Below are positions 1 to 8,961 of a stretch of 33,921 nucleotides of DNA, in pieces. Made by a program: the position numbers and the translations under genes. Source of the DNA: a bacterium (GTDB taxonomy: Bacteria; Hydrothermota; DG-26; JAUXAN01); assembly GCA_030619885.1 (NCBI GenBank), contig JAUXAN010000027.1, positions 1 through 33,921 on the forward strand, in the 5' to 3' direction. Every line of letters begins with the position of its first letter. The stretch's first letter is position 1. The notes under the pieces were generated by a model. The model was not told the DNA's origin, searched no databases, and saw nothing but the letters and a program-made list of their open reading frames with translations.

Positions 1-48
1 GAAAGATTAGATTCCAGATTCCAGCACGACCCCACAAGTGCTTATACG

Positions 49-120
49 AAGTGCGAGGCAAAGCCGAGCATTTGGGCGGAGCGAAGCGTAGCCGTATGTC
101 CGCTGTTATCTGCAGGCTTA
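49..120. repeat. Structured sequence and left inverted-repeat arm beside the TIR-STAND gene
   Basis: Bases 49-59 and 63-73 form a stem of about nine pairs around a 3-base loop. Bases 105-120 (GTTATCTGCAGGCTTA) are the reverse complement, at 15 of 16 positions, of bases 2763-2778 on the other side of the TIR-STAND gene. The arm lies 18 bases past that gene's stop codon. The sequence is more GC-rich and hairpin-prone than the gene beside it. It could be a recombination or transposition end, but I cannot see a complete known attachment site before the window edge. Confidence 0.5.
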
Positions 121-138
121 TTACGATATGAATTCTAT

Positions 139-2712
139 TCATGATTCTTTATAACCTCTTGTTAAAAGTTTTTTTGCCGGAATTCCTAATTTGTTTTCTA
201 TTCGTTGTCTATCTTTATAATTAATTGGATGTAAAGAACAATGATTAGCAACCATTAATTTTATTGCTCTTTTTGCCATCTCAGAAAAGTCCTTTTCGTC
301 AATCCTTTCCACAATTTTATCAATTTGTAGATTCTTATTGTACCACATTAAAATCCCATGTTTTACCAGGAAAGATGCCGGAGTACTCACTTCATCACAA
401 ACTTTCTTCACAATTTCAGTTAATTTATCAGAACCTAACGAGTGAACAATCTTATAAATAATAATGTATACAGCAAGGAGGTTTAGATTCCAAAATATAA
501 TTCTTGAAATTTCCCTCAAATTTTCTTCACCTGGTTTTCTCTTTCTTTCTTCTTTTTTTTCAATAATTTTTCTTAATCTCTCCGAGATAAAATCAATTAT
601 AGCTTTTTGTTCATCTTCACTTTTTATGATTTCAAAGAAAGAAGATAAAATTCTTAAAAGAACATTCATCGCTTCCACAAATATCTCTTCAAGTCTCGTT
701 TTTTCTAATGAGCCTGCTCGGTTTTTGATAATACACCCCATAACCTCTACAGTTTTAATAGCTCTCCTTAATTCTTTTCCCAAAGAATCCTCTTTATCGA
801 TATCTTCTTTTTGTTCTATATCTTTCTGAGATTCCTCCAAGTCATTTTGCATCTTTAATTTTTCCATTCTTTCCTTTTCAGGTGTTATATTAGCAGGTGG
901 CAAAACCGCTTTAACAATAATGTCTGCTTGTTCATCAAAAAACTTAACTTCATCTTTTGTCAATGTTGCAGGTTTATATTTATCAAATAAACATAATGCG
1001 TTAAGTTCAATTTCTTCTAAGATATTGACATTTTTAGAATGATGAGCTATGAAAACCGCAAAATAGGCATTTTCATCTACATAAAGATTATTCATTATTG
1101 TTTCTATTTCTTCCTTTATTTTGTCATCTTCAATATGTTCGGCAAGATATTTAGCAACAAAAAAGTAATAAAGATATGGATATCGAAATGAGTAATTATT
1201 AAAGCTATCCACTGAAACTATTCGGCTTAAATTTTTAAGTAAGACTTCCTTTTCTATTGGAAGGTTATATTTTTCCAAATACAACTTCATAAATGAGGTA
1301 AAATCATCAGGCGATAACTCATACTTCTTTTCTTTGTAAATATAGAAAGCAAGCTCTGTTAGGAAATTTATGTATATATCAATCTTATCATTTTTTACAC
1401 CTTGTTTCCTTAAATAAAAATATATAAAAGCTTGATAACAGTAACCCTGAGATGTTATTTCTTGATCAAGTGGTATTGCAAATGTTTCATAGGTAACTAT
1501 GGCAGATAAAATAAAAAATGGATATGAAGGCATAATTCCTCTACCAATAGTTTTTCCTAAAATGGAATCTATAAGTTCTGTGGTTCTGTCAATATCTTTG
1601 TAAATATCTCTAATTTCTTTATCTGTTAAGCTTACCCACTTTTTAATTAATTCATACCTTAAGGACGGTTTAAGTTCCCTTATCTTAAAGTAAGCAAATG
1701 ATCCAATAAGTTTTTCGTCTTTAATATTCAAACCAAAGATGTCATCAACAACGACAATACAGCGAGGATATATAGATAAATCTTTGATATGTTTTTCTTT
1801 ATTCTTAGCAAGATGAAAATCATCTATTATCGGGATTATTCGCTCTTTATCAATTTTATTTATATCAATTCCCTTATATTGTTCATGAAATGAATGTAAT
1901 ATTTTATTTTCTATTTTCCCTGAAAAATGAGTCTTTTTATCAGATACATAAACAGGGATAAAATTCTTATTTCGTAACTCTTTAAACATAATTTTACACA
2001 AAGTTGTTTTGCCTGATCGGTCTTCTCCAGCTATAACAATCTTTGGATAGTCTAAAAGATTTTTTAATAATTCCTCTGGGCTTGTCTTTCCTTCATATTC
2101 TCTTAAATTATCATATTTATCTAACTCAGGATATACAAATATGTCATCTAAAAAAACTCTTTCTTTTTGAGAATGTGCTTCTGTTAACATTTCTGTATCT
2201 TGTAAAAAATTTTCAAATTCTTCTGTTATTTCTAATTGCTTAATTTTTATCTCTTTTTCAATTAGTTTTTTTAATCCAATGTAAACATCATGCCATGCTT
2301 CGTTTCGATCTCGAAAACTTGAGACAGGTTTTCCGTCTGTGGGCAAAGCCAATAATTTGGAAATATCTTTATCATCTGACCATCCACAAGGAGACAAAAT
2401 GATTGGAATAACTGGAATTCCTTTCTGTTTTCTCAATTCCAATGCTTTCTTTTTTTCTTTCTTACAGTTATCTGAAGAAAGAAAATTTGGTGAGATAAAT
2501 AGACAAATAATGTCTGCGTCTTCTAAATTATTATCAATTTTATTTTGATAATCTTCACCTGGTAAAATTTCACGATCATACCACTCTTCTATTAAACCAT
2601 TATCTTTGAGCGGAGCGATATGTTTTTTAAATTGTTCAATATAAGGATTTTCATCAAGATTGTCTTGATGTGAGTAGCTAATAAAAAGTTTTAATTTCTT
2701 GTTCTGTTCCAT
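139..2712 (-). CDS. TIR domain-STAND NTPase, predicted antiphage sensor/effector
   Basis: About 857 residues. Residues 7-155 form a TIR domain: KLFISYSHQD at the start, then SSDNCKKE at 79-86, which places the candidate NADase glutamate at E86. A P-loop follows (GEDRSGKTT, 229-237) with a Walker B-like IIDDFH at 295-300, as in STAND/NACHT-type NTPases. The remainder is helical, Lys/Glu-rich and unrecognised, and is a likely ligand-sensing region. In related bacterial proteins the NTPase arm senses a phage product and the TIR arm degrades NAD+ or makes a signalling nucleotide; that role is inferred here. I prefer the ATG at 2712 because GGAGG lies 8 bases upstream. A TTG at 2727 overlaps that ribosome site. 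It is last in a minus-strand run behind the HEPN and type IIG genes and is bracketed by a 16-bp inverted repeat (105-120/2763-2778). Confidence 0.85.
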   Translation of the reverse strand: MEQNKKLKLFISYSHQDNLDENPYIEQFKKHIAPLKDNGLIEEWYDREILPGEDYQNKIDNNLEDADIICLFISPNFLSSDNCKKEKKKALELRKQKGIPVIPIILSPCGWSDDKDISKLLALPTDGKPVSSFRDRNEAWHDVYIGLKKLIEKEIKIKQLEITEEFENFLQDTEMLTEAHSQKERVFLDDIFVYPELDKYDNLREYEGKTSPEELLKNLLDYPKIVIAGEDRSGKTTLCKIMFKELRNKNFIPVYVSDKKTHFSGKIENKILHSFHEQYKGIDINKIDKERIIPIIDDFHLAKNKEKHIKDLSIYPRCIVVVDDIFGLNIKDEKLIGSFAYFKIRELKPSLRYELIKKWVSLTDKEIRDIYKDIDRTTELIDSILGKTIGRGIMPSYPFFILSAIVTYETFAIPLDQEITSQGYCYQAFIYFYLRKQGVKNDKIDIYINFLTELAFYIYKEKKYELSPDDFTSFMKLYLEKYNLPIEKEVLLKNLSRIVSVDSFNNYSFRYPYLYYFFVAKYLAEHIEDDKIKEEIETIMNNLYVDENAYFAVFIAHHSKNVNILEEIELNALCLFDKYKPATLTKDEVKFFDEQADIIVKAVLPPANITPEKERMEKLKMQNDLEESQKDIEQKEDIDKEDSLGKELRRAIKTVEVMGCIIKNRAGSLEKTRLEEIFVEAMNVLLRILSSFFEIIKSEDEQKAIIDFISERLRKIIEKKEERKRKPGEENLREISRIIFWNLNLLAVYIIIYKIVHSLGSDKLTEIVKKVCDEVSTPASFLVKHGILMWYNKNLQIDKIVERIDEKDFSEMAKRAIKLMVANHCSLHPINYKDRQRIENKLGIPAKKLLTRGYKES

Positions 2713-2762
2713 GGCACTATCCTCCAATACTTATTTTAGCACCTATCCTCATTGTTTCTTTT

Positions 2763-2825
2763 TAAGCTTGCAGATAACTTGTTTATATCCGCCCATACGG
2801 GTCTGCGACAGTTAATTGCGGATAT
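2763..2825. repeat. Right inverted-repeat arm plus hairpin upstream of the TIR-STAND gene
   Basis: Bases 2763-2778 (TAAGCTTGCAGATAAC) match the reverse complement of 105-120 at 15 of 16 positions. Immediately beyond is a perfect 8-bp inverted repeat, ATATCCGC at 2785-2792 and GCGGATAT at 2818-2825. Inside it, ACGGGTCTGCGAC recurs at 26839-26851, near another palindrome cluster. The arm lies in the predicted 5' leader of the TIR-STAND mRNA. Confidence 0.6.
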
Positions 2826-2980
2826 TCTTCTTATAACTCGATTTTTACTATTATTTAGCTTATCATCTCCCTCCTTTTCTAACAATCTGTCTAAGACCCC
2901 CTTTCTTTGGTAAAAATAAATCTAAATAAAAAAACGAGGATAGTACATAGTTTTCTCCTTTCACTACCCTCCTGAATATA

Positions 2981-3009
2981 ATAATATAGTTTATTTCAAA
3001 ATTTGTCAA
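2981..3009 (-). promoter_or_regulatory. Sigma70-type promoter for the TIR-STAND gene
   Basis: On the minus strand a T-tract leads into TTGACA (3009-3004), then 17 bases, then TATTAT (2986-2981). This is close to consensus and points toward the TIR-STAND gene, suggesting it can be transcribed independently of the genes upstream. Confidence 0.6.
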
Positions 3010-3093
3010 GAAAAAAATGGCATTTTGTTGCAAAAAATTTTCTATGAAAATAGGGGAAGTGCCCCCATATTTCTTGCTGTGAATTTCTGAAAC

Positions 3094-4668
3094 CTAAACC
3101 TTCCACTCGTCCTCCCAAATATCCAATGGCACTTCCGGTATCACGCTGTCAGAACTTCTCTCTTTTGCACGTCGCTGTTCTTCGCAATGAAGGGCTAATG
3201 AAAGATATATCAGCGCAGCTCGCGTCATCTTAATGAGCCTAAGCGTTTTTGCATCAAATTCTCGACGATACATAGAAAAAGCCAAAGTGTCAGCTAATGC
3301 CAGAGAGCTCACATTATTGTCCGAAGGTGGTCCGGACCAAAGGTCATCATGAAGTTTGAAGTATTTGTGTTCAAGGTGGTTACGAATTTCATAAAGTTTT
3401 TGAGCATCTGGCTCGATGGATTCCTTGAAACCAGGTTTATCCTCGAATAAATCCTTACTGAGCCAGAAAAGTCCCCGTAGCGGCCAGTTCTGACACCGTT
3501 GGAAGTTTGGCCTTAAGCCCTTGTTCTTTTTTGAGGACACGTACCAAAATGTTTTGAAATAAATTTTCTCTTTCCTTTCTAGAGAGAATTTCAAGTAATG
3601 AGTCAAGAAATAGGCAATTTTGTCGAATAAAGAGTAGGCTATTTTGAAAGCGGCTTTCACTTTTTCAATAGCCAGCGAATATGAGGGATAATCAAGTGTG
3701 TTGTAAAGAAGTACATCTCTGTCTGAAAAGTGAGGTTGCTCCGCATTGATTCCATCGTAGTATAGATATCTGGCCGACACGAACTCCTGCTTCATCTGAT
3801 TGAAATAGCCCGGATAGTATGGGCCTTCCCTGATTCCGACGACAATGTCAGGTGTGGTGAGTATGTCGCGCGCTGCGATCGGATAAGGTCCCAAATCATT
3901 CAAGGGATTCAAGAATAACCCTTTCTCCAAGCACCATCGCCGATACCGAATCTCCTGTTCCGAGGCATCAAGACAGAAGGTATGCATATCAATATCTTTA
4001 TCTATATACTCGGGCGACAGTACAGACTCAATCCCCATCCGACACTTGTCAAAATTTTTCCTTGCATCTTCATGGAGTGGCGATAATAGAGCAGTTTTCA
4101 GATCAGCATGGGCGTGTTTGAGAAATATTGCCGCATGACCTTCGTCATAAAGGGTGCGGGCGTAATGAGTGAGACCACATCCTTTGCAGCCGCGAGCCAT
4201 GGTAAACGAAGGTAACTTGATTAATGCTTTCTCCCAATATTCGATCGCCTCCACAAAACGACCTACGTCATGCATAAGATTACCCAAATTTGTTAGGATT
4301 TGACATACTCGTTCATCTGGTAATTCGCCAAGTCCATCCTCGTGCAAAGCCCTGCGGCGGTGAATAATCTCCTTTCTTATCTCTTCTTGTTCCCAGTCCC
4401 AAGATCGATAACTGCCCGCTCTTAATGTTCTCAAATTTGCCCATGCGTTAGCTAATAAATAGTTAGACATTGCCAACTGCCCCGTGGTTAGGTGTCGCTT
4501 CTGCAACTCTTCGGATAATTTTATTGCGCGCTTCAGCCCTTCCATTTTTCGCATATCCAGAGAGAGATCCGTCAGCCGTCCGATATGCAACAGCACCTCT
4601 TCGGTTGTAAGATCTATCAAATTCTCCACCGAGATCAGTGACTTATAAGTATCTTCAGGATTTGCCAT
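3094..4668 (-). CDS. TPR-HEPN protein, LA2681-like, predicted defence RNase
   Basis: 524 residues. Roughly residues 120-195 look like degenerate TPR helices (LTNLGNLMHDVGRFVEAIEYWEKAL). The C-terminal third (about 335-490) is an all-helical domain with EIRNHLEHKYF. R429-NHLE-H434 is the RX4H motif of HEPN ribonucleases, and the layout resembles the LA2681-like HEPN family. HEPN enzymes of this type cleave RNA, often as abortive-infection or toxin effectors; the target here is unknown. CKGC at 161-164 might bind a metal but is unpaired. The ATG at 4668 has AGAGG about 7 bases upstream. It stands between the type IIG enzyme (99-base gap) and the TIR-STAND gene on the same strand, which supports a defence role. 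Its codon use looks less AT-rich than that of its two neighbours, so it may have been acquired separately. Confidence 0.7.
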   Translation of the reverse strand: MANPEDTYKSLISVENLIDLTTEEVLLHIGRLTDLSLDMRKMEGLKRAIKLSEELQKRHLTTGQLAMSNYLLANAWANLRTLRAGSYRSWDWEQEEIRKEIIHRRRALHEDGLGELPDERVCQILTNLGNLMHDVGRFVEAIEYWEKALIKLPSFTMARGCKGCGLTHYARTLYDEGHAAIFLKHAHADLKTALLSPLHEDARKNFDKCRMGIESVLSPEYIDKDIDMHTFCLDASEQEIRYRRWCLEKGLFLNPLNDLGPYPIAARDILTTPDIVVGIREGPYYPGYFNQMKQEFVSARYLYYDGINAEQPHFSDRDVLLYNTLDYPSYSLAIEKVKAAFKIAYSLFDKIAYFLTHYLKFSLERKEKIYFKTFWYVSSKKNKGLRPNFQRCQNWPLRGLFWLSKDLFEDKPGFKESIEPDAQKLYEIRNHLEHKYFKLHDDLWSGPPSDNNVSSLALADTLAFSMYRREFDAKTLRLIKMTRAALIYLSLALHCEEQRRAKERSSDSVIPEVPLDIWEDEWKV

Positions 4669-4767
4669 AGAATACCTCTAATCAACTTGTAGTTGTCGAC
4701 ATGAGGTCAGATTACAAGATAAGAAATAGACTCCGGATATTTCTTCCGCCATTTCAACCTCATTTAT

Positions 4768-7572
4768 TTAACTCGTTCCTTCAATTATTTCCCTCTCTTC
4801 CTCTGTAATTCCATAAAGTTTATAGACTAAATTGTCAATTTCTCTATCCGTTTTTTCAATTTGTCGCTGTAGTTGGTCTTTTTCACTGCCTTTAGCAGTC
4901 TGGATTTTCTTATTCAAATCCAGCATCACATCCACCAATGCCACCAGGTCATCGTGAAGTTCCTTTTCGGCAGGGTTAGAAAAATTAATAGTGCAAATTG
5001 GAAGTTGTGCGACTTGTCTTGCTTGAATTTCGGAAAATACCTTTTTAGTTGACTTCAGAAATACTTGATAATAAAAATTTAAAGCTGAGGAGTTAAAAAG
5101 AGATAAAAAATATTTTAAATCATACTTGACTCCACTCCTTAAATTCATTACTACTAATGTGTTCAAAGCGTAGAATTGACTATCATCATAAGTAGCAATT
5201 AACCTATCACCTACCCTTCTGAAAAACAACTTTTCCTTACTCACAAAAATGTCTTCTCGTTTGCAACTATGAATAGCTTTAACATCATATTTCAAATATT
5301 TATTATTCCAATTCAAAGAATAGCGATTGATGTAACGCCCATCTAATACCCGTTTATACTGGTTATTTAACTTTTTACCACTAAGATATTTTGCTCTATC
5401 GTGTTTAATCGCAATTGCTTGGTTTATGTTAAGAAACTCACCAAGTTTTTTAGTTGAGGTTTCTAACTGGTTTTTTAATAATTGAGTTCTTTCATTAAGA
5501 TTTATGTTAAATCTTCTTTTATGAGATTCATTAAATAATCCCTGAGTGATATCTCTTATTTCTATAAACTGATAGTTCTCATTAACATCATATATTTTAA
5601 CTTTGTTTCTCTTTCTTCTTGATTTATCCCTTACATTTTCCAATATTAAGATTATATTTTCTATAACCGCATCTTTGAAGGGTAAATTTTCAAAAGAGAC
5701 AATGCTTTTGATTACGCAATTATCTAAAATTATGATTCTCAATTTCTCATAATAATCTTGAGTTAATATTGTGTTAGGTATAATGAAACCAAGATGTCCT
5801 TTCTCACGCAAAAGCTCAATCCCAAGTTTTGTAAAAAACCCAAATGTATTAAGTCGACCCATTGAAGACTCGTATTTTTTGACAAGATATTTTTTCAGAT
5901 TACTCTTTAAATTTTCTTCCATTGACAACTGTACATACGGCGGATTGCCTATTACTACATCAAATCCACCTTCTTCTTTCATAATCTTTCTAAATTCATC
6001 TTTCCAGTTGAATGGTTTGACTTTGTACCAGTCATCACCAAAGTATTTTTTCAGTTCTAATGTGTCACCAGAAATTAGTGAATTGCCGCACCGAATGTTT
6101 CTGTCCAGCATCGGCAGAATTGAACGGCCTGGAATGATGCCAAATTCGCCTTCAAGCATTTTTAACATTAAAGAAAGTTTTGTAACTTCTACCGCCTGCT
6201 CATCAATGTCCACACCAAAGATGTGGTCACGCAAGATTGCACTTTTTTCATGAATGGATAAAAGCGGCTCTACTTCCGCATGCTTCAACTCCAATTTCCT
6301 CTGCCCTTCTTTCGATTTGGGCTGATGTTTTTTCTTTTGATTTCGATAATAATTCATCATCTCTTCATAAGCCCTGATGAGAAAACTTCCCGAACCACAG
6401 GCTGGGTCTAATATCCTCAACTTTTTTATCTTCTTAGGCGGTAATTCTTGCAATAATTTACCAATGGTATTTTTGACAATGTAATCAACAATATATTCCG
6501 GGGTATAATAGACACCCCCTGCCTTTCTCACATCAGGCTTTAATTCGTATCTAACCTGGTGGTCAGTTAATCGGATAGTATAACCCAGATATTGTTCATA
6601 AATATTACCTAAAACTTCTGAAGGAATAACATCAAATTGATAAGGGTTGTAAGTATCCATGATGATGTCCCGTATTACAATGAAATCAATGGCTAAATTT
6701 TTCTCCCATTCCTGAGGTCTAAATAAATCACTGTCAAAAATGATATTGTAATGCTTGAATTCCTCTTTTAGAAAAAGCATTGTGTTCGTGCCTACAGTCT
6801 CGGTTCTTTCTTCAAATAATTCTTTTAAATGGCTACGATAAATAAAACTACGGTCTTCACAGGAACGCATAAATATAATACGGTCAAGAATCCGCTGGGT
6901 TATTTCTTTAAGATAATTCGCATCCTTTCCCGAATCACCAGAATGAAAAAGGTGATGATTATTTTTGAAAATATCTTTGGCTAAACTCACCCGCCACCTC
7001 TTGAGGTCATCAAGAATTGCTTTGTCAACTGGAAGCCTATCCTTTGGTTTTACAAGAAGTAATTTATCAAGTTCGCCTTTAACTACCGATTCCTTGGAAA
7101 GCAGCCATAACTTGTCAAACTGTTTAAGATAATCTTTCCAGTCTAAATCAAGTTTCAAGCCTTTAAGAAGATTCCTTGAATCTGGTTTAACGGTTACATC
7201 AAAGAGTTTAATTCCTTCAAAATCGGTTAGCAGAACAAAAGGAACACTTTTTTTGTTATATCCATATCGAACCGCCTGTTCAATGTGTTTATTAAGGTCT
7301 TCCCTTATTGCTTTCGACTCAATAAAGACTTTGATCACACCATCTACTTTTAGTCCATAATCAACTCTGCCGTGTGAAACCTTTTCTTCAGGGCTTACAT
7401 CATCTATGTTATTCACATCCCAGCCCAAGACATCTTTCAATAGGGGTTGAATAAATCCTGTTTTGGTCGTTTCTTCCAAATAATCTTTTATTCGACCAGT
7501 TGCTAACTCTCTCTCAAACTTGGCTATTAACTTGGCTAAATTTTCTTTCGCTCTCTCTATCGTCAATTCCAT
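4768..7572 (-). CDS. Type IIG restriction-modification enzyme (Eco57I-like, single chain)
   Basis: About 934 residues. The N-terminal nuclease domain has DYGLKVDGVIKVFIESK, giving D71, E85 and K87 of a PD-(D/E)XK site. The central N6-adenine methyltransferase shows motif I (LDPACGSGSF, about 385-395) and the catalytic motif IV NPPY (about 541-545). The C-terminal portion (roughly 640-880) resembles a TaqI-like target-recognition domain, followed by a coiled region. One chain therefore contains cutting, methylating and recognition functions; the recognised sequence cannot be read from here. Start: family members usually begin just before the helix 'ERAKENLAKLI', fitting the ATG at 7572. An in-frame TTG at 7647 would add 25 residues, and neither has a strong ribosome site. 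No separate specificity or methylase gene is adjacent, as expected for type IIG. First gene of the minus-strand defence run. Confidence 0.88.
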   Translation of the reverse strand: MELTIERAKENLAKLIAKFERELATGRIKDYLEETTKTGFIQPLLKDVLGWDVNNIDDVSPEEKVSHGRVDYGLKVDGVIKVFIESKAIREDLNKHIEQAVRYGYNKKSVPFVLLTDFEGIKLFDVTVKPDSRNLLKGLKLDLDWKDYLKQFDKLWLLSKESVVKGELDKLLLVKPKDRLPVDKAILDDLKRWRVSLAKDIFKNNHHLFHSGDSGKDANYLKEITQRILDRIIFMRSCEDRSFIYRSHLKELFEERTETVGTNTMLFLKEEFKHYNIIFDSDLFRPQEWEKNLAIDFIVIRDIIMDTYNPYQFDVIPSEVLGNIYEQYLGYTIRLTDHQVRYELKPDVRKAGGVYYTPEYIVDYIVKNTIGKLLQELPPKKIKKLRILDPACGSGSFLIRAYEEMMNYYRNQKKKHQPKSKEGQRKLELKHAEVEPLLSIHEKSAILRDHIFGVDIDEQAVEVTKLSLMLKMLEGEFGIIPGRSILPMLDRNIRCGNSLISGDTLELKKYFGDDWYKVKPFNWKDEFRKIMKEEGGFDVVIGNPPYVQLSMEENLKSNLKKYLVKKYESSMGRLNTFGFFTKLGIELLREKGHLGFIIPNTILTQDYYEKLRIIILDNCVIKSIVSFENLPFKDAVIENIILILENVRDKSRRKRNKVKIYDVNENYQFIEIRDITQGLFNESHKRRFNINLNERTQLLKNQLETSTKKLGEFLNINQAIAIKHDRAKYLSGKKLNNQYKRVLDGRYINRYSLNWNNKYLKYDVKAIHSCKREDIFVSKEKLFFRRVGDRLIATYDDSQFYALNTLVVMNLRSGVKYDLKYFLSLFNSSALNFYYQVFLKSTKKVFSEIQARQVAQLPICTINFSNPAEKELHDDLVALVDVMLDLNKKIQTAKGSEKDQLQRQIEKTDREIDNLVYKLYGITEEEREIIEGTS

Positions 7573-7700
7573 TCTATTGCAATCATAATCTAAAAATACA
7601 GAAATGTCAAGCAATTTGAGGTCATGTTGCGCATAGATTTTCGACAATTCTCAATGCTAATAGAATTCTTGTATTAGATGATGGAGAGGAAAAAAATCCC

Positions 7701-7729
7701 TTGACATAAAGAGTGATTTAAGACATAAT
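7701..7729 (+). promoter_or_regulatory. Sigma70-type promoter for the family 9 glycosyltransferase
   Basis: TTGACA (7701-7706), 17-base spacer, CATAAT (7724-7729). It lies in the gap between the divergent type IIG gene and the glycosyltransferase and points toward the latter. Confidence 0.6.
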
Positions 7730-7790
7730 ACTTTATATATGTTTACATCTGTAACAGATGTTTTTCAAATCTATCTCAGATCTTTTACTA

Positions 7791-8780
7791 ATGAAGTTTT
7801 TGATTGTTAGAACCGACAGGATAGGTGATTTAATAATCTCTACCTCTGTCTTTGAACTCGTAAAAAGGAAATTCCCGGATTCAAAAATTATAGCATTAGT
7901 ATTAAAAGATACCAAAGACATACTTCTATATAATCCTTACATAGATGGAATAGTTGGAATAAGTCGTTTTACAAATTTGAAAGACTTTCTCCATTTGGTA
8001 AGGCATATTCATAATCAAAAGTTCGATATAGGAATTCTTCTCCATCCGACATTTTCACTCTCGCTTCTGTTATTCTTATCGAGGGTAAAGATAAGGGTTG
8101 GGACAGGCTATAGGTTTTACAGCCTTCTATTCAACAGAAGGGTTTATGAACATAGAAAAGATTGTAAAAAGCATGAGGCAGAATACAATTTAGGATTTTT
8201 AAAATTTCTCGGCATTGAAGGGCTAAAAACTGTGCCAAAGATTTTTCTATCAAAAGAAGAAATTCGCAAATCTACTTACAAATTCAAGGACAAGATAGTA
8301 GCGATACATCCAGGGTCAGGTGGGTCTGCGAGGGCATGGGGGAGAGGCCACTTTGCAGAAATAGCAGACCTTCTTGCAAGGAAAGGGATGAGGGTCTATC
8401 TGACGGGCAGTAAGAAGGAGAAAGGATTAATAGATGAGATAAAAAGCAGAATGAGAACTCTGCCATCCATTTTGGTTGGTGGAACTACCCTCAGGGAGTT
8501 TGCTGTTTTTTTAAGCCATTGTTCACTTTTAATCACTAATTCTACAGGACCCTTGCACATAGCGGCAGCAGTTGGGACTCCCACCATTTCGATCTTCTGT
8601 CCGATTGCTGGATGCAGTCCAGTCCGATGGGGTCCACTGGGAAGAAAAAATAAGGTTTTCATTCCTGAAGTATCTGCCTGCAAAAAATGTATCGGAAAAA
8701 GATGTAGATACTATGATTGTATGGATATGATAAAACCAGAGGCGGTATTTGAAGAAGCAAAGAAAGTATTAAAAATTTAG
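7791..8780 (+). CDS. Glycosyltransferase family 9 (LPS heptosyltransferase-like)
   Basis: About 329 residues. It begins MKFLIVRTDRIGDLIIST, the hallmark N-terminus of ADP-heptose:LPS heptosyltransferases. The donor-site half carries HPGSGGSARAWG and TNSTGPLHIAAAVGTPTISIF, both typical of GT9 enzymes. The role is transfer of a heptose or similar sugar to the lipopolysaccharide core at the inner face of the cytoplasmic membrane; the exact sugar is not decidable. I chose the ATG at 7791 because the family motif starts there; an in-frame ATG at 7758 adds 11 unlikely residues. A Cys-rich tail near the C-terminus (CKKCIGKRCRYYDC) occurs in several GT9 proteins. It is alone between the defence island and the radical SAM gene. 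Confidence 0.85.
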   Translation: MKFLIVRTDRIGDLIISTSVFELVKRKFPDSKIIALVLKDTKDILLYNPYIDGIVGISRFTNLKDFLHLVRHIHNQKFDIGILLHPTFSLSLLLFLSRVKIRVGTGYRFYSLLFNRRVYEHRKDCKKHEAEYNLGFLKFLGIEGLKTVPKIFLSKEEIRKSTYKFKDKIVAIHPGSGGSARAWGRGHFAEIADLLARKGMRVYLTGSKKEKGLIDEIKSRMRTLPSILVGGTTLREFAVFLSHCSLLITNSTGPLHIAAAVGTPTISIFCPIAGCSPVRWGPLGRKNKVFIPEVSACKKCIGKRCRYYDCMDMIKPEAVFEEAKKVLKI

Positions 8781-8817
8781 ATATTGATCTGTGCTAATCT
8801 GTGGGGTCTTTTTTTCC

Positions 8818-8845
8818 TTGACAAGAAGTTTGTATTTGCTATAGT
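8818..8845 (+). promoter_or_regulatory. Promoter upstream of the radical SAM gene, at the end of an 'ATCTGTG' repeat
   Basis: TTGACA (8818-8823), 16-base spacer, TATAGT (8840-8845). The -35 box sits at the right end of a dispersed repeat (8786-8823, 'ATCTGTG...AATCTGTGGGG' then a T-tract). Bases 8850-8961 contain a short open frame of about 35 codons ending just at the next start codon, without a clear start; it may be a gene remnant. Confidence 0.5.
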
Positions 8846-8961
8846 TACTTTGAAAAGAGCTATGAAATAGATCCAGTAAAAAGAAAGGTAAAGATGGTTA
8901 TCTTGGGGAAGCTTTTCAGTCGCTTTGGAAGCGAAGAGGTAAAAAAAATAGAGGAGGGTTA

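Larger units (their letters stand above)
2713..3093. other. Intergenic leader between the HEPN and TIR-STAND genes
   Basis: This 381-base gap holds the right inverted-repeat arm and a minus-strand promoter (2981-3009). An 8-codon minus-strand reading frame (2948 to 2922, MYYPRFFI) follows an AGGAG ribosome site, and further SD-like purine tracts are scattered around. A GGGG/CCCC mini-hairpin at 3053-3065 lies just past the HEPN stop codon and may be a weak terminator. The long predicted leader (about 260 bases) could be regulatory or could be debris of an older insertion; nothing decides this. Confidence 0.5.

Noticed and set aside
1-120. Integron attC site at the left edge
   Set aside because: Core-like GCAGATAAC/GTTATCTGC words exist, but a complete paired structure and an integrase are not visible, so I kept only the inverted repeat.
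5771-6253. 160-codon plus-strand frame inside the type IIG gene
   Set aside because: It is antisense to the methyltransferase domain, with no independent support.
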